NCBI GenBank assembly: GCA_003247345.1
Contig: QJZS01000060.1
Location: forward strand, 1-51,699
Source of the DNA: Spirochaetales bacterium
GTDB taxonomy: Bacteria; Spirochaetota; Spirochaetia; Sphaerochaetales; Sphaerochaetaceae
Length of the DNA stretch: 51,699 nucleotides
Reading direction: 5' to 3'
The position numbers were made by a program, and so were the translations under genes. The notes under the pieces were generated by a model. The model was not told the origin of the DNA. It made no database searches and saw only the letters and a program-made list of their open reading frames with translations. Shown piece after piece: positions 32,127 to 40,088 of the stretch (position 1 is its first letter; each line of letters opens with the position of its first letter).

Positions 32127-33815
32127 TTACCAACTAGGTAGCCACAGTTCACGATTCAGTTCTTTATCATACACCTGATGGGCTTTTATATGATAGACCT
32201 CTTCAAGCAAGCTGTCCGTGAATACTTCTTCTGTATTCCCATAAGAAACTATCTTGCCTTTTTGGAGAACGAGAGCTAGTTGACTGTACACCTGAACCAA
32301 TAATAGATCATGCAATACACAGATAACGGTATACCCTTCATGCACAAGATTACTAAGCATTGCCATCATGGAGCGCTGGTGCTGAACATCCAGATGATTT
32401 ACCGGTTCATCTAGTAACAGCAATTTTCCATCTTGACAAAGAGCCCTAGCTAATAGAACACGTTGCATTTCCCCGCCACTGAGTTCTGTAACAGAACTGT
32501 TTTGAAGATGTTCAATATCACAGGATTGAATTGCTTTATCAACAATATGATCGGTATCAATGCCTTTGTAGGCAAAACGCCCCATAGAAACAGCTTCTCT
32601 CACGGTAAAAGAGTATTCCAATTGTCCATTTTGGGCTACAAAACCAAGTTTGGTGGCAAGCTGTCTTTGTGTAAGTTTTTCAATATCAGTTCCATCTACA
32701 AAAACTGCACCCTCATTTGGCTTTAGTTGTTTGTATATGAATCTGAGCAATGTACTTTTTCCACTTCCATTTGGACCCGTAAGGGCGATGAATTTCCCAC
32801 TTGGAAGCGTTAGGTTAAGGTTTTCAAATACTTGGTGTTGTAATCTATATCTCCCTTTTCTCAAGAGATAAATAAACAACGGAACCCCGAGCAAACTTGT
32901 GATAATTCCTACCGGAAGTTCCCCTGAGGGAAGTAGTATTCTTGAAACAGTATCACTGGCTAGAAGCAATAAGCCCCCGAACAGTGCAGAGGGTAGGAGC
33001 AATCGACTGTGTTTGGGACCAACAACCAAACGAGTAACATGAGGAGCCATAAGCCCTATAAAGCCGATAACCCCATAGTAGGAAACACACACTGCACTAG
33101 CAGCTGAACCCACAAGGAGTAAGAGCAACCTTGTTTTTCCTACTGCCAGTCCGCTCGCATGAGCTGATGCTTCGTCGAGCAAGAGCAAATCCATTTTTTC
33201 GTGATTGGCTCGTAAAATGAAAAAAAGCAATGCAAACGTGAAACACAAGGTAATGACTTGCGTATACGTACTGGAAGAAAAACTGCCTAAGGTCCAATAT
33301 AAAATTCGCTGATATTGTTCACGATGTAGTACCATCAGTAGCGTCATCGCAGCACTGAGAATATAATTAACTGCTACGCCGGTAAGCAATAGGGAAGTGT
33401 TGCTGTTGCTACGTTTTGTAGCAATTCCGACAATAAACAATGTGGTCAGAATGGCCCCAATAAGCGCACTAAGCGGAAAACCAAGCAGCGGTGCGATACC
33501 GATAAACAAAGCAAGAGCAACACCAAAGGAAGCGCCACTGCTTATTCCAAGTATAAAGGGATCAGCCATGGGATTTCTTAGGGCTGCTTGAAATACCGTG
33601 CCTGAAACTCCAAGAATCGCTCCTGTCAAAAAAGATGAAAGAATCCTGGGTAATCTTAACTGCCAAATAATATAGCCTTGATTTCCCTCAATTTGCTGTC
33701 CTTTCAAAACAGAAAGCGTTGTTTGCAGATTGATATGGGAAGGTCCTAGTGTCAGGGAAAGAAACATCAAAATAATACTTAGAATGATGAGTGTTGCCCC
33801 AAGGACTTTTTTCAT
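32127..33815 (-). CDS. Fused B12/iron-type ABC permease-ATPase (BtuC-BtuD fusion)
   Basis: 562-residue single chain. Residues 1-320 are a FecCD/BtuC permease with about ten membrane helices (LPRILSSFLTGAILGVSGTVFQAALRNPMADPFILGIS at the start). Residues 323-562 are the ATPase: A-loop Tyr323, Walker A GPNGSGKST (347-355), Q-loop Gln395, signature LSGGE (445-449), Walker B LLLLDEP (465-471) and switch His502. The junction is very tight: the last permease helix (FIYLLRKGR) runs straight into the first ATPase strand, with no linker and no separate ATPase N-terminus. These parts are normally separate genes. The gene follows the binding protein by three bases under the cobalamin riboswitch. Cargo is probably cobalamin or a corrinoid. 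Confidence 0.93.
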   Translation of the reverse strand: MKKVLGATLIILSIILMFLSLTLGPSHINLQTTLSVLKGQQIEGNQGYIIWQLRLPRILSSFLTGAILGVSGTVFQAALRNPMADPFILGISSGASFGVALALFIGIAPLLGFPLSALIGAILTTLFIVGIATKRSNSNTSLLLTGVAVNYILSAAMTLLMVLHREQYQRILYWTLGSFSSSTYTQVITLCFTFALLFFILRANHEKMDLLLLDEASAHASGLAVGKTRLLLLLVGSAASAVCVSYYGVIGFIGLMAPHVTRLVVGPKHSRLLLPSALFGGLLLLASDTVSRILLPSGELPVGIITSLLGVPLFIYLLRKGRYRLQHQVFENLNLTLPSGKFIALTGPNGSGKSTLLRFIYKQLKPNEGAVFVDGTDIEKLTQRQLATKLGFVAQNGQLEYSFTVREAVSMGRFAYKGIDTDHIVDKAIQSCDIEHLQNSSVTELSGGEMQRVLLARALCQDGKLLLLDEPVNHLDVQHQRSMMAMLSNLVHEGYTVICVLHDLLLVQVYSQLALVLQKGKIVSYGNTEEVFTDSLLEEVYHIKAHQVYDKELNRELWLPSW

Positions 33816-33818
33816 AGG

Positions 33819-34688
33819 TTACCTAGCTTGATGAATCAATTGTGCCAAAGTTTCGAGGGCATCTGCACTTCTAGGGCCTTGGCGACTTGTCGAGTCGGCA
33901 TCAAATACTACCAGTTCTCCTGAAAGATCTGAATATGGTTTGGTGTTTTTGAATTCATTGATGGTTTCTTCTATCGTTTCTCCCCAACGAGGACTGATCA
34001 AAATGATTTGAGGATCGGCAGCCATTAATAATTCTTTGCTGAATGTCCAATTGGTAGCCTCTTTGGCAACATTGGTAGCGCCTGCTAACTCAAGCATATC
34101 TCCAAGAAAGGTATCTCCGGTAGCTGTTCCATCGAAAGAGCCGAAATCTATAACCAAATAGGCCGTAGGTTTATCCGTATCGTTATACGTGCTTGTGACT
34201 TCTCGTACTTTATTTTGCATACCAAGGATCATCAACTCCGCTTCACTTGCTTTCCCAACTGTTTGGGCTATCTCTCGGATTAGCGCATAGGTCCCTTGAA
34301 ATGTTTGTTGTGTATTCAATTGTAACACTTTGATGCCAGCAGCTTCTACGGATGTAAGAAACTCCTCCGGGACAAAAGCGCTACTGATTACCAAAGTAGG
34401 CTCTAAGGATAATAAAGTCTCAAGACTAGGGTTATACAACGTACCAACTGAAGGAAGCTCAAGCGCATCTTGTGGGTAGTTGCAGTAATCACTTCGTCCA
34501 ACCAGGTATTCTCCTGCTCCTAGGGCATATAACGTTTCAGTTACATTTGGAGAAAGACTTACGATTCTTAGTTCTTGTTCAGCCGTATTTTGTGTTTCGC
34601 CAATTGGCATAGCTGATACTCTGCCCAGAGACAGACAGATAAATGCTGCTACAAAAAGTATATAGGATTTATGATGAAAATCGTGCAT
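33819..34688 (-). CDS. Cobalamin ABC transporter substrate-binding protein (BtuF-like)
   Basis: 289 residues, periplasmic-binding protein of the helical-backbone BtuF/FecB class. A signal peptide covers about 1-26 (ending GRVSA); there is no lipobox Cys. RIVSLSPNVTETLYALGAGEYLVGRSDYCNYP is the classic BtuF entry, and PSVGTLYNPSLETLLSLEPTLVI follows. It delivers the corrinoid to the fused transporter encoded next. The ATG is preceded by GAAGGGG, which can pair with an upstream GCCC, so translation is probably controlled by the riboswitch upstream. Confidence 0.93.
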   Translation of the reverse strand: MHDFHHKSYILFVAAFICLSLGRVSAMPIGETQNTAEQELRIVSLSPNVTETLYALGAGEYLVGRSDYCNYPQDALELPSVGTLYNPSLETLLSLEPTLVISSAFVPEEFLTSVEAAGIKVLQLNTQQTFQGTYALIREIAQTVGKASEAELMILGMQNKVREVTSTYNDTDKPTAYLVIDFGSFDGTATGDTFLGDMLELAGATNVAKEATNWTFSKELLMAADPQIILISPRWGETIEETINEFKNTKPYSDLSGELVVFDADSTSRQGPRSADALETLAQLIHQAR

Positions 34689-34748
34689 ATAGCCCCTTCA
34701 AACGGGCATGAAACATACCCTGGCCTATACTCCGTAGGCCGGCGGAAA

Positions 34749-34888
34749 TTGTCCAGATCAGGTCTCCTGGCTCAGGAATCCTCAGATCCTACGACTTCCC
34801 GTTTATTCAACAGTGTCTTATGTAGAACCCCATCCTCTACAGTGGCGGGACCGCAGGGGCTCGTACCCCTTTCCCTTGGTATGGACAA
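34749..34888 (-). ncRNA. Cobalamin riboswitch aptamer
   Basis: On the minus strand, the P1 helix arms TTGTCCA and TGGACAA close at 34882-34888 and 34749-34755. Inside are the B12-box-type GGTCCCGCCACTG, the hairpin AGGGG...CCCCT, and the highly conserved GAGCCAGGAGACCTG near the 3' end. The expression platform (34689-34748) holds a GGCCTA/TAGGCC hairpin. It also holds a GCCC/GGGGC hairpin that can hide the ribosome site of the btuF-like gene, so control is probably at translation. Class assignment is firm; the platform is inferred. Confidence 0.95.
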
Positions 34889-34932
34889 CCTATCCTACGA
34901 GGTAGGTAGGTCGCTGTCAAGAGTTTCTGTAG

Positions 34933-34961
34933 TTGACCGAAACAACGCTCTATATTACTAT
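34933..34961 (+). promoter_or_regulatory. Promoter of rnhA, possibly leaderless
   Basis: TTGACC (34933-34938), 17 bases, then TACTAT (34956-34961). The ATG of rnhA begins eight bases after the -10 and has no ribosome site, so the mRNA may start at or next to the start codon. Confidence 0.6.
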
Positions 34962-34968
34962 CCGGTCT

Positions 34969-35418
34969 ATGGATTATACAGAAATAACAATCTTTACTGA
35001 CGGTGGTTGTTTAGGCAATCCCGGCCCTGGAGGCTGGGCATACGTGCTGAGAGCCGACAACTCTTTTGAAAAAGAAGCGAGCGGTTTTGAAGCTGATACA
35101 ACCAACAACCGCATGGAATTACGTGCGGTCATTGAGGCATTGAAAGCTTGTATGGGGTATAACCCAAAAACCATTCATATCAATACTGACAGCCAATATG
35201 TTAAAAATGGAATAACAACTTGGATTAAGAATTGGAAAAGAAACGGTTGGCGTACAGCAAGTAAAAGTCCTGTAAAAAACAAGGAATATTGGGTAGAGCT
35301 AGATCAACTCAATCTTGAACTTCCGGTTCAATGGGGCTGGGTAAAAGGTCATGCAGGAATTGCAGAAAATGAACGATGTGACCAGTTGGTTCGCCAAGCA
35401 ATGGAGAATGGTAGATGA
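34969..35418 (+). CDS. rnhA: Ribonuclease HI
   Basis: 149 residues, full length for RNase HI, which cuts RNA in RNA-DNA hybrids. The catalytic set is complete: Asp11 (IFTDGGC), Glu50 (NRMELRA), Asp74 (INTDSQYV), His128 (KGHAG) and Asp138 (NERCDQ). The basic handle region WIKNWKRNGWRTASKSPVKN is present. The ATG at 34969 is taken; a TTG at 34933 overlaps the promoter. The stop overlaps the chromate-transporter start (ATGA), so it heads a three-gene operon. Confidence 0.95.
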   Translation: MDYTEITIFTDGGCLGNPGPGGWAYVLRADNSFEKEASGFEADTTNNRMELRAVIEALKACMGYNPKTIHINTDSQYVKNGITTWIKNWKRNGWRTASKSPVKNKEYWVELDQLNLELPVQWGWVKGHAGIAENERCDQLVRQAMENGR

Positions 35419-35972
35419 AAAAACATGATGCCTCATTGTGGGATTTATATTTCACATTCCTTAAGATCGGTGGCCTTACTTTTGGGGGTGGCTATGCAAT
35501 GCTCCCAATGCTACAACGAGAAGTTATAGATAATCATAAATGGGTTACCGAAGAAGAGGTATTAGACATTTATGCAGTAGGGCAATGTACTCCTGGTATT
35601 ATTGCTGTGAATACGGCAACAATGATTGGGTATCGAAAGCGAGGTATCCCAGGGGCTTTAGCAGCCACTTTGGGGGAAGTTACCCCATCATTGATGATCA
35701 TCAGTTTACTTGCTACTATATTGGTGCAGGTTCAGGACAACATATGGGTACAAAGAGCTTTTGGAGGTATCCGGGTAGCTGTTTGTGCTCTGATTACTCA
35801 ATCAGTATATTCCTTGGCAAAGAAAAGTTTGATCGATATTCCTACCGTTTTTTTATACATCGTTGCCGTAGTATGTATGTTGTTATTACCGATTAATCCA
35901 ATCGTTGTAGTGCCAGTTGCTATCCTCTATGGTCTATTTATTCAAAGTATCAAGCGGAGGAAGGCAAAATGA
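35415..35972 (+). CDS. Chromate transporter family protein, first half-size subunit
   Basis: 185 residues of the CHR family, short (single-domain) type, with about six membrane helices. Typical marks are FLKIGGLTFGGGYAMLPMLQREVID, AVGQCTPGIIAVNTATMIGY and the TLGEVTPSLMII loop. Short CHR proteins work in pairs of homologous, oppositely oriented subunits, and the second one follows with a four-base overlap. The substrate in nature is uncertain: chromate or sulfate by analogy. It starts inside the end of rnhA. Confidence 0.93.
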   Translation: MKKHDASLWDLYFTFLKIGGLTFGGGYAMLPMLQREVIDNHKWVTEEEVLDIYAVGQCTPGIIAVNTATMIGYRKRGIPGALAATLGEVTPSLMIISLLATILVQVQDNIWVQRAFGGIRVAVCALITQSVYSLAKKSLIDIPTVFLYIVAVVCMLLLPINPIVVVPVAILYGLFIQSIKRRKAK

Positions 35973-36514
35973 TTTTTCTTCAGCTCTATTGGGAATTTTT
36001 TAAAATAGGATTGTTTGCCATTGGCGGTGGACTTGCTACTTTGCCGTTCTTATACCAACTTGCAGAAACCCATGCACATTGGCTGACACAGGCAGATATT
36101 GCCAATATGATCGCCGTCAGCGAATCAACGCCTGGCCCTATCGGAATAAATATGGCTACGTTTGCAGGATATCAGGCTGCAGGACCTCTGGGTGGTGTTA
36201 TTGCTACACTAGGCGAAATTACTCCTAGTATCATCATCATTGTTATTATTGCAAGATTTCTAAGTCAATTCGATAAGAACATGTACGTCAAGAATGCATT
36301 ATACGGTCTTCGACCTGCCGTTGTAGGTTTGATCAGTTATGCTGGATTGAAGCTACTTGGCAATACTGTATTGTTTGATGGATCCTTGCGGATTAAAGAA
36401 GCTATTGCGTATCTTGTGTTGGTTGTGCTGATTCTTCGACTGAAGAAGATTCATCCACTGTATTGGATCCTTCTTGGAGCTGTTCTTGGGCTTGTACTTC
36501 AGCTTCCATCGTAA
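35969..36514 (+). CDS. Chromate transporter family protein, second half-size subunit
   Basis: 181 residues, homologous to the preceding gene: FFKIGLFAIGGGLATLPFLYQLAE, AVSESTPGPIGINMATFAGYQ and TLGEITPSIIII. About six membrane helices. The two make the functional heterodimer by the family's known pattern. Its last 113 bases overlap the 3' end of the converging TPR lipoprotein gene, so the two coding frames constrain each other there. Confidence 0.93.
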   Translation: MIFLQLYWEFFKIGLFAIGGGLATLPFLYQLAETHAHWLTQADIANMIAVSESTPGPIGINMATFAGYQAAGPLGGVIATLGEITPSIIIIVIIARFLSQFDKNMYVKNALYGLRPAVVGLISYAGLKLLGNTVLFDGSLRIKEAIAYLVLVVLILRLKKIHPLYWILLGAVLGLVLQLPS

Positions 36515-37073
36515 GATAGGTTTGCATGTGAGCATACCAGCTTGCATCGCCTTCCAAACGCGTTAATATATCTAGCGCTTTCTCTACCTGTTGATGGTCA
36601 TCAAGGAGAGAGAGTGCTATTTTTTTTGCTTTTTCCTGATATCCCCATGTAATCTCTAACTCTGCAACCTCGACCTTTTGCTCGTACAATGCAGGATTCA
36701 AGGTGAAAATCTTCTCATAGGTCAATATTGCTACATCATACTGCTTGTTTGAACTATACGCTTTAGCTTGTAAAAATAAGAATTCCAAGTGAGTAGGGAA
36801 GGCCTCAAAGGAATTTTCGCTCTGTTGTATTACTTGCTCATAAGCTTTGTTTTGATATAAGGCAAGTTGTTCATTGTACTGATACGATGCATTCTTTGGG
36901 TCCAAGGGCACCGCTTGGGCGTATAACAAAGAGGCTTCTTGGTAATCCTGATTTTGGAATGCAAGACTTGCCTGTATTGCAATTTCTTCTGCTCGGCGTT
37001 GATCAATTACTCCTGTAGCACAGGAGGTGAGAATCAAACTAAGAGCTAACATTACAGGCAAGTACGTACGCAT
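36402..37073 (-). CDS. TPR lipoprotein of unknown function
   Basis: 223 residues. The signal peptide ends in a lipobox LTSC (Cys18), so it is a membrane-anchored lipoprotein. Tetratricopeptide-like repeats cover about 30-175 (for example AFQNQDYQEASLLYAQAVPLDP). The final 30 residues are a Gln/Glu/Ser-rich tail (EAEVQAQEQLQEG onward). That low-complexity tail is exactly the part encoded antisense to the chromate transporter gene, so it probably arose by loss of an earlier stop. The start codon overlaps the stop of the uracil phosphoribosyltransferase gene by one base (TAATG). Confidence 0.85.
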   Translation of the reverse strand: MRTYLPVMLALSLILTSCATGVIDQRRAEEIAIQASLAFQNQDYQEASLLYAQAVPLDPKNASYQYNEQLALYQNKAYEQVIQQSENSFEAFPTHLEFLFLQAKAYSSNKQYDVAILTYEKIFTLNPALYEQKVEVAELEITWGYQEKAKKIALSLLDDHQQVEKALDILTRLEGDASWYAHMQTYLTMEAEVQAQEQLQEGSNTVDESSSVEESAQPTQDTQ

Positions 37074-38137
37074 TAGTTCTCCAATACCGTTTGTTCGATT
37101 TCTCTGACTTGTGCGCGATATAGGTTAGTGATTGCAGAACCATAGTCAGCAATGAGTTGGATGATATTTCTCGGAGTATCGCTGCTATCCATTCCATTAA
37201 GACGATCCCCTGCATCTCCAAGACCCGGAAGAATGTAAGCTGCATCATTAAGAACGGGATCCATCCATAGTGTATAGACCTCTGCTCCTTCAATAGCTCT
37301 TGCGATTCTTAAAGAACCTTTGAGGGCGCTGATGACATTGATGAATTTGACTGATTTTGGTTTTACCCCATTATCTTTCAGATATTTTACAATGGTGACC
37401 AAGCTGCCTCCGGTCGCATTCATTGGGTCTGCAAAGATAAGATCCTTTCCATCAAGGGAAGCAAGGTCAAAATAAGATTTATCCAAATCAAGGATATAAT
37501 CCATGTTGGACTCTTTCTTTGTGTCATCCCGTTTGATTTTGAACAATGCAAAAGGAGTGACAAAATCATCGACAGAATACTCCTGGATTTCCTTGCTGAG
37601 AATCATAGATGGCAAAAGAGCTCCACGTAACATGACACACATGACACTATTCTGAATCAAAGAATCGACATCAGGAATTCTATGCACTGCATAGTTTCTT
37701 ACTGGGCTTGTGACCGGAGTTTTTGTGATAATGGAACGCTTTTTAGGAAGTGCAGCATCTGCATACACATGGGAAAACAGCATCTCATAAGCACGCTGAA
37801 TATAATACAGGAACTCTTCATGCTCAGTATTGGGAGACCGAAGTTTGGCTATCAAACGACTGGCTTGTCCGTGTTGCTCCTGAGGCGTTTCAAAGGAATA
37901 TACATGAATGGCACTTTCTTCAGCACAAACCTCTTTAAGATATTTACCTATTTCTTTGGCACTATCTACCAGGCCTTTTCTTGCTTCTTCGAGCTGCATG
38001 ACATCACTTGCCGTTTCTAGAACTGAACAATGACTCAAGGATTTCTTATACAGATTGTCGACATGTTCAATTTTTTCCTTATCAGAATCCTTAAGGTATC
38101 CGTCAAGGTCCGTAGCATGTAACACTATTTTATTCAT
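37073..38137 (-). CDS. upp: Uracil phosphoribosyltransferase with N-terminal extension
   Basis: 354 residues against about 209 for ordinary Upp, which makes UMP from uracil and PRPP. The PRPP loop reads LIFADPMNATGGSLV, and the uracil-binding tail is YILPGLGDAGDRLNG. The first 85 or so residues are an extra helical domain without a family I recognise. The core starts around 'SRLIAKLRSPNTEHEEF'. The TGG variant of the PRPP motif (ATGGS) is standard for uracil enzymes. It is coupled to the TPR lipoprotein by a TAATG overlap. Confidence 0.9.
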   Translation of the reverse strand: MNKIVLHATDLDGYLKDSDKEKIEHVDNLYKKSLSHCSVLETASDVMQLEEARKGLVDSAKEIGKYLKEVCAEESAIHVYSFETPQEQHGQASRLIAKLRSPNTEHEEFLYYIQRAYEMLFSHVYADAALPKKRSIITKTPVTSPVRNYAVHRIPDVDSLIQNSVMCVMLRGALLPSMILSKEIQEYSVDDFVTPFALFKIKRDDTKKESNMDYILDLDKSYFDLASLDGKDLIFADPMNATGGSLVTIVKYLKDNGVKPKSVKFINVISALKGSLRIARAIEGAEVYTLWMDPVLNDAAYILPGLGDAGDRLNGMDSSDTPRNIIQLIADYGSAITNLYRAQVREIEQTVLEN

Positions 38138-38272
38138 TCTTAGTATCTCCTCATTATTTTCAAAGAATTTTATCCCAAGAAGGTAAAACTGTCACCCCTT
38201 CTTTCACTCTAGAGGTAGGACAAAAAGGTAGGTTGTGTTAGTATCAATATATTCTTGTAGGTGAGGTGTACC

Positions 38273-38902
38273 ATGAATTTAGTATTTCTCGGCCCTCCGG
38301 GAGCCGGAAAAGGGACAATCGCGTCCGAAGCAAAAAATCATTTTGACATTCCCCATATTTCGACAGGGGATTTATTTCGTAGCCATATCAAGGGTGAAAC
38401 TGAACTTGGTCAACAAGTTAAAGCAATTCTTGCTGCAGGGGATCTCGTTCCTGATAGCGTAACCATTGAAATGGTAAAACAGAGATTGGCTGAGTCTGAT
38501 GCCCAGAAAGGTTTTATTTTGGATGGCTTTCCAAGAACTGTTGTACAGGCTGATGCGCTTGCCGAGATGAAGGGGCTTGACGCTGTAATCAATTTCGTAC
38601 TCGATCGTGAGCAAATCGTCAAACGTTTGAGCGGAAGAAGAGTATGTAAATCAACAGGAAAGACCTATCACATCATGTATAACCCTCCCAAAGTAGAAGG
38701 TATTGATGATGAAACAGGGGAAGCCTTGATCCAACGTGATGATGACAAACCTGAAGCTATTCTGAATAGATTAAGCGTATATGAAAAACAAACCGAACCT
38801 TTGATCGCGTATTATCGCGAAAAAGGACTTCTCATTGATATTGATGCAGCTCCATCCCCAGATGTAGTTCTTGCATCTCTTATTAAAGCTGTTGAGAAGT
38901 AA
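38273..38902 (+). CDS. adk: Adenylate kinase
   Basis: 209 residues. The P-loop is GPPGAGKGT at 7-15, the AMP-binding part is HISTGDLFR, GFPRT follows, and the LID segment (GRRVCKSTGKTYHIMYNPPK...) is long but lacks the four zinc cysteines. It balances ATP, ADP and AMP in the cytoplasm. The ATG at 38273 is chosen, with GAGG six bases before; an in-frame GTG at 38261 precedes it. The 3' end overlaps the converging LacI-type regulator gene by 20 bases. Confidence 0.96.
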   Translation: MNLVFLGPPGAGKGTIASEAKNHFDIPHISTGDLFRSHIKGETELGQQVKAILAAGDLVPDSVTIEMVKQRLAESDAQKGFILDGFPRTVVQADALAEMKGLDAVINFVLDREQIVKRLSGRRVCKSTGKTYHIMYNPPKVEGIDDETGEALIQRDDDKPEAILNRLSVYEKQTEPLIAYYREKGLLIDIDAAPSPDVVLASLIKAVEK

Positions 38903-39944
38903 GATCAAATACTGAATCACGCTTGATCAGCGTGTAGGGTATTTCAATATGGACGCTTTCTAGCGGGGCCTTGTTTATCATTTGAAACAAGGCCTGCGCT
39001 GCAAGGCGTCCTTTTTCATGTGCTGGCTGATCGATGGTAGTCAACTTTGGAGTTATAAACGAAGCTTCATCGATATTGTCGAACCCTGCTATAGAGATAT
39101 CTTGTGGAATTTTTTTCCCCGCTTCACTCCAACTCAGGATACATCCGATTGCCACAATATCACTCATCGCAACCACACACGTTATGTTCTTATCCAGAGC
39201 AAGAATTTCATTTCCTTTCTTTTTGCCTTCCTCCAATGTGGGTTCACATACAAGCATTGTGACATCATCCAGAGAGAGGTTTACTTCTTCCAATGCTCTT
39301 CTGTATCCGGCAAGCCTTCGGGAGGGTAGACTGGGACTGGTAGCATTCTCGGCAAATACATCCTTGCCCAAACCAATAATGCATAACTGTCTATGCCCAG
39401 CTTGAAGAACCGTTTTCATGATTTCATACGAAGCTTCTTCGTCATTGATATTCACACTTGGCATTTGTTTGTCAGCTGTTCCGTCTATTGTTACATAGCT
39501 TAGATGTCTGGTTTGCATGACAGAAACAATGTCCATATCAACTTGCATCCCCATGGTTATCAAACCATCGACCGCTGCATTTCTAACAGCTTCTGTGACA
39601 CTTTCATTCAATGGAGGAATTAAGGTAAGTGTATAACCGAATTTCTCACACACACTGCCAATCCCGAGCAAGACTTGTTGCGTATACGGATTGTTCAGCG
39701 AATATTGTATTTCCTGTGGAAGAAGGAACCCAATGGACAGGTGACGGCGTAACGAGAAATTCCTTGCCATAGGATCGGGAATATAACCAAGTTTTTCAGC
39801 AGTACTTAATATTTGCTCGCATGCTTTTTTGCTGATTCTTGAAGGGTCGTTGAACGCAAATGATACTGCAGTCTTTGAATAACCGCTTTCTCTAGCGATG
39901 TCTTTGATGGTAGGTCGTTTCACCTTCGTTGTATGCTCTGCCAT
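38883..39944 (-). CDS. LacI-family transcriptional regulator (probable alpha-glucan regulator)
   Basis: 353 residues. The N-terminal helix-turn-helix and hinge are TIKDIARESGYSKTAVSFAFNDPSRISKKACEQI onward (about 13-60). A periplasmic-binding-like effector domain follows, with TIDGTADKQMPSVNINDEEAS and SIAGFDNIDEASFITP. The ATG at 39944 is chosen because GAGGGG lies six bases upstream; an in-frame codon at 40019 would add a hydrophobic stretch not seen in the family. It is divergent from a GH13 enzyme gene with AAACCGGTTT in between. Matching sites precede the maltodextrin transport operon, so it probably controls both (inference). Confidence 0.93.
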   Translation of the reverse strand: MAEHTTKVKRPTIKDIARESGYSKTAVSFAFNDPSRISKKACEQILSTAEKLGYIPDPMARNFSLRRHLSIGFLLPQEIQYSLNNPYTQQVLLGIGSVCEKFGYTLTLIPPLNESVTEAVRNAAVDGLITMGMQVDMDIVSVMQTRHLSYVTIDGTADKQMPSVNINDEEASYEIMKTVLQAGHRQLCIIGLGKDVFAENATSPSLPSRRLAGYRRALEEVNLSLDDVTMLVCEPTLEEGKKKGNEILALDKNITCVVAMSDIVAIGCILSWSEAGKKIPQDISIAGFDNIDEASFITPKLTTIDQPAHEKGRLAAQALFQMINKAPLESVHIEIPYTLIKRDSVFDLTSQQL

Positions 39945-40042
39945 GCTGAACCCCTCATTTTTGGCTTGTATCCTATTATATTTTATATTGAAAGGAAACA
40001 GTAAAGGTTGCATAGCCAAAAATTATTTTATACACTGATACT

Positions 40043-40052
40043 AAACCGGTTT
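40043..40052. promoter_or_regulatory. LacI-type operator between regulator and GH13 gene
   Basis: A perfect AAACCGGTTT palindrome lies 36 bases before the GH13 ATG and about 99 bases from the divergent lacI-type start. The flanks (CT before, TG after) match the site at 9204 read on the other strand at 13 of 14 bases. Confidence 0.75.
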
Positions 40053-40088
40053 TGTAAGTGAGTAAAGAAACAATAGTAAGGAACCTAT

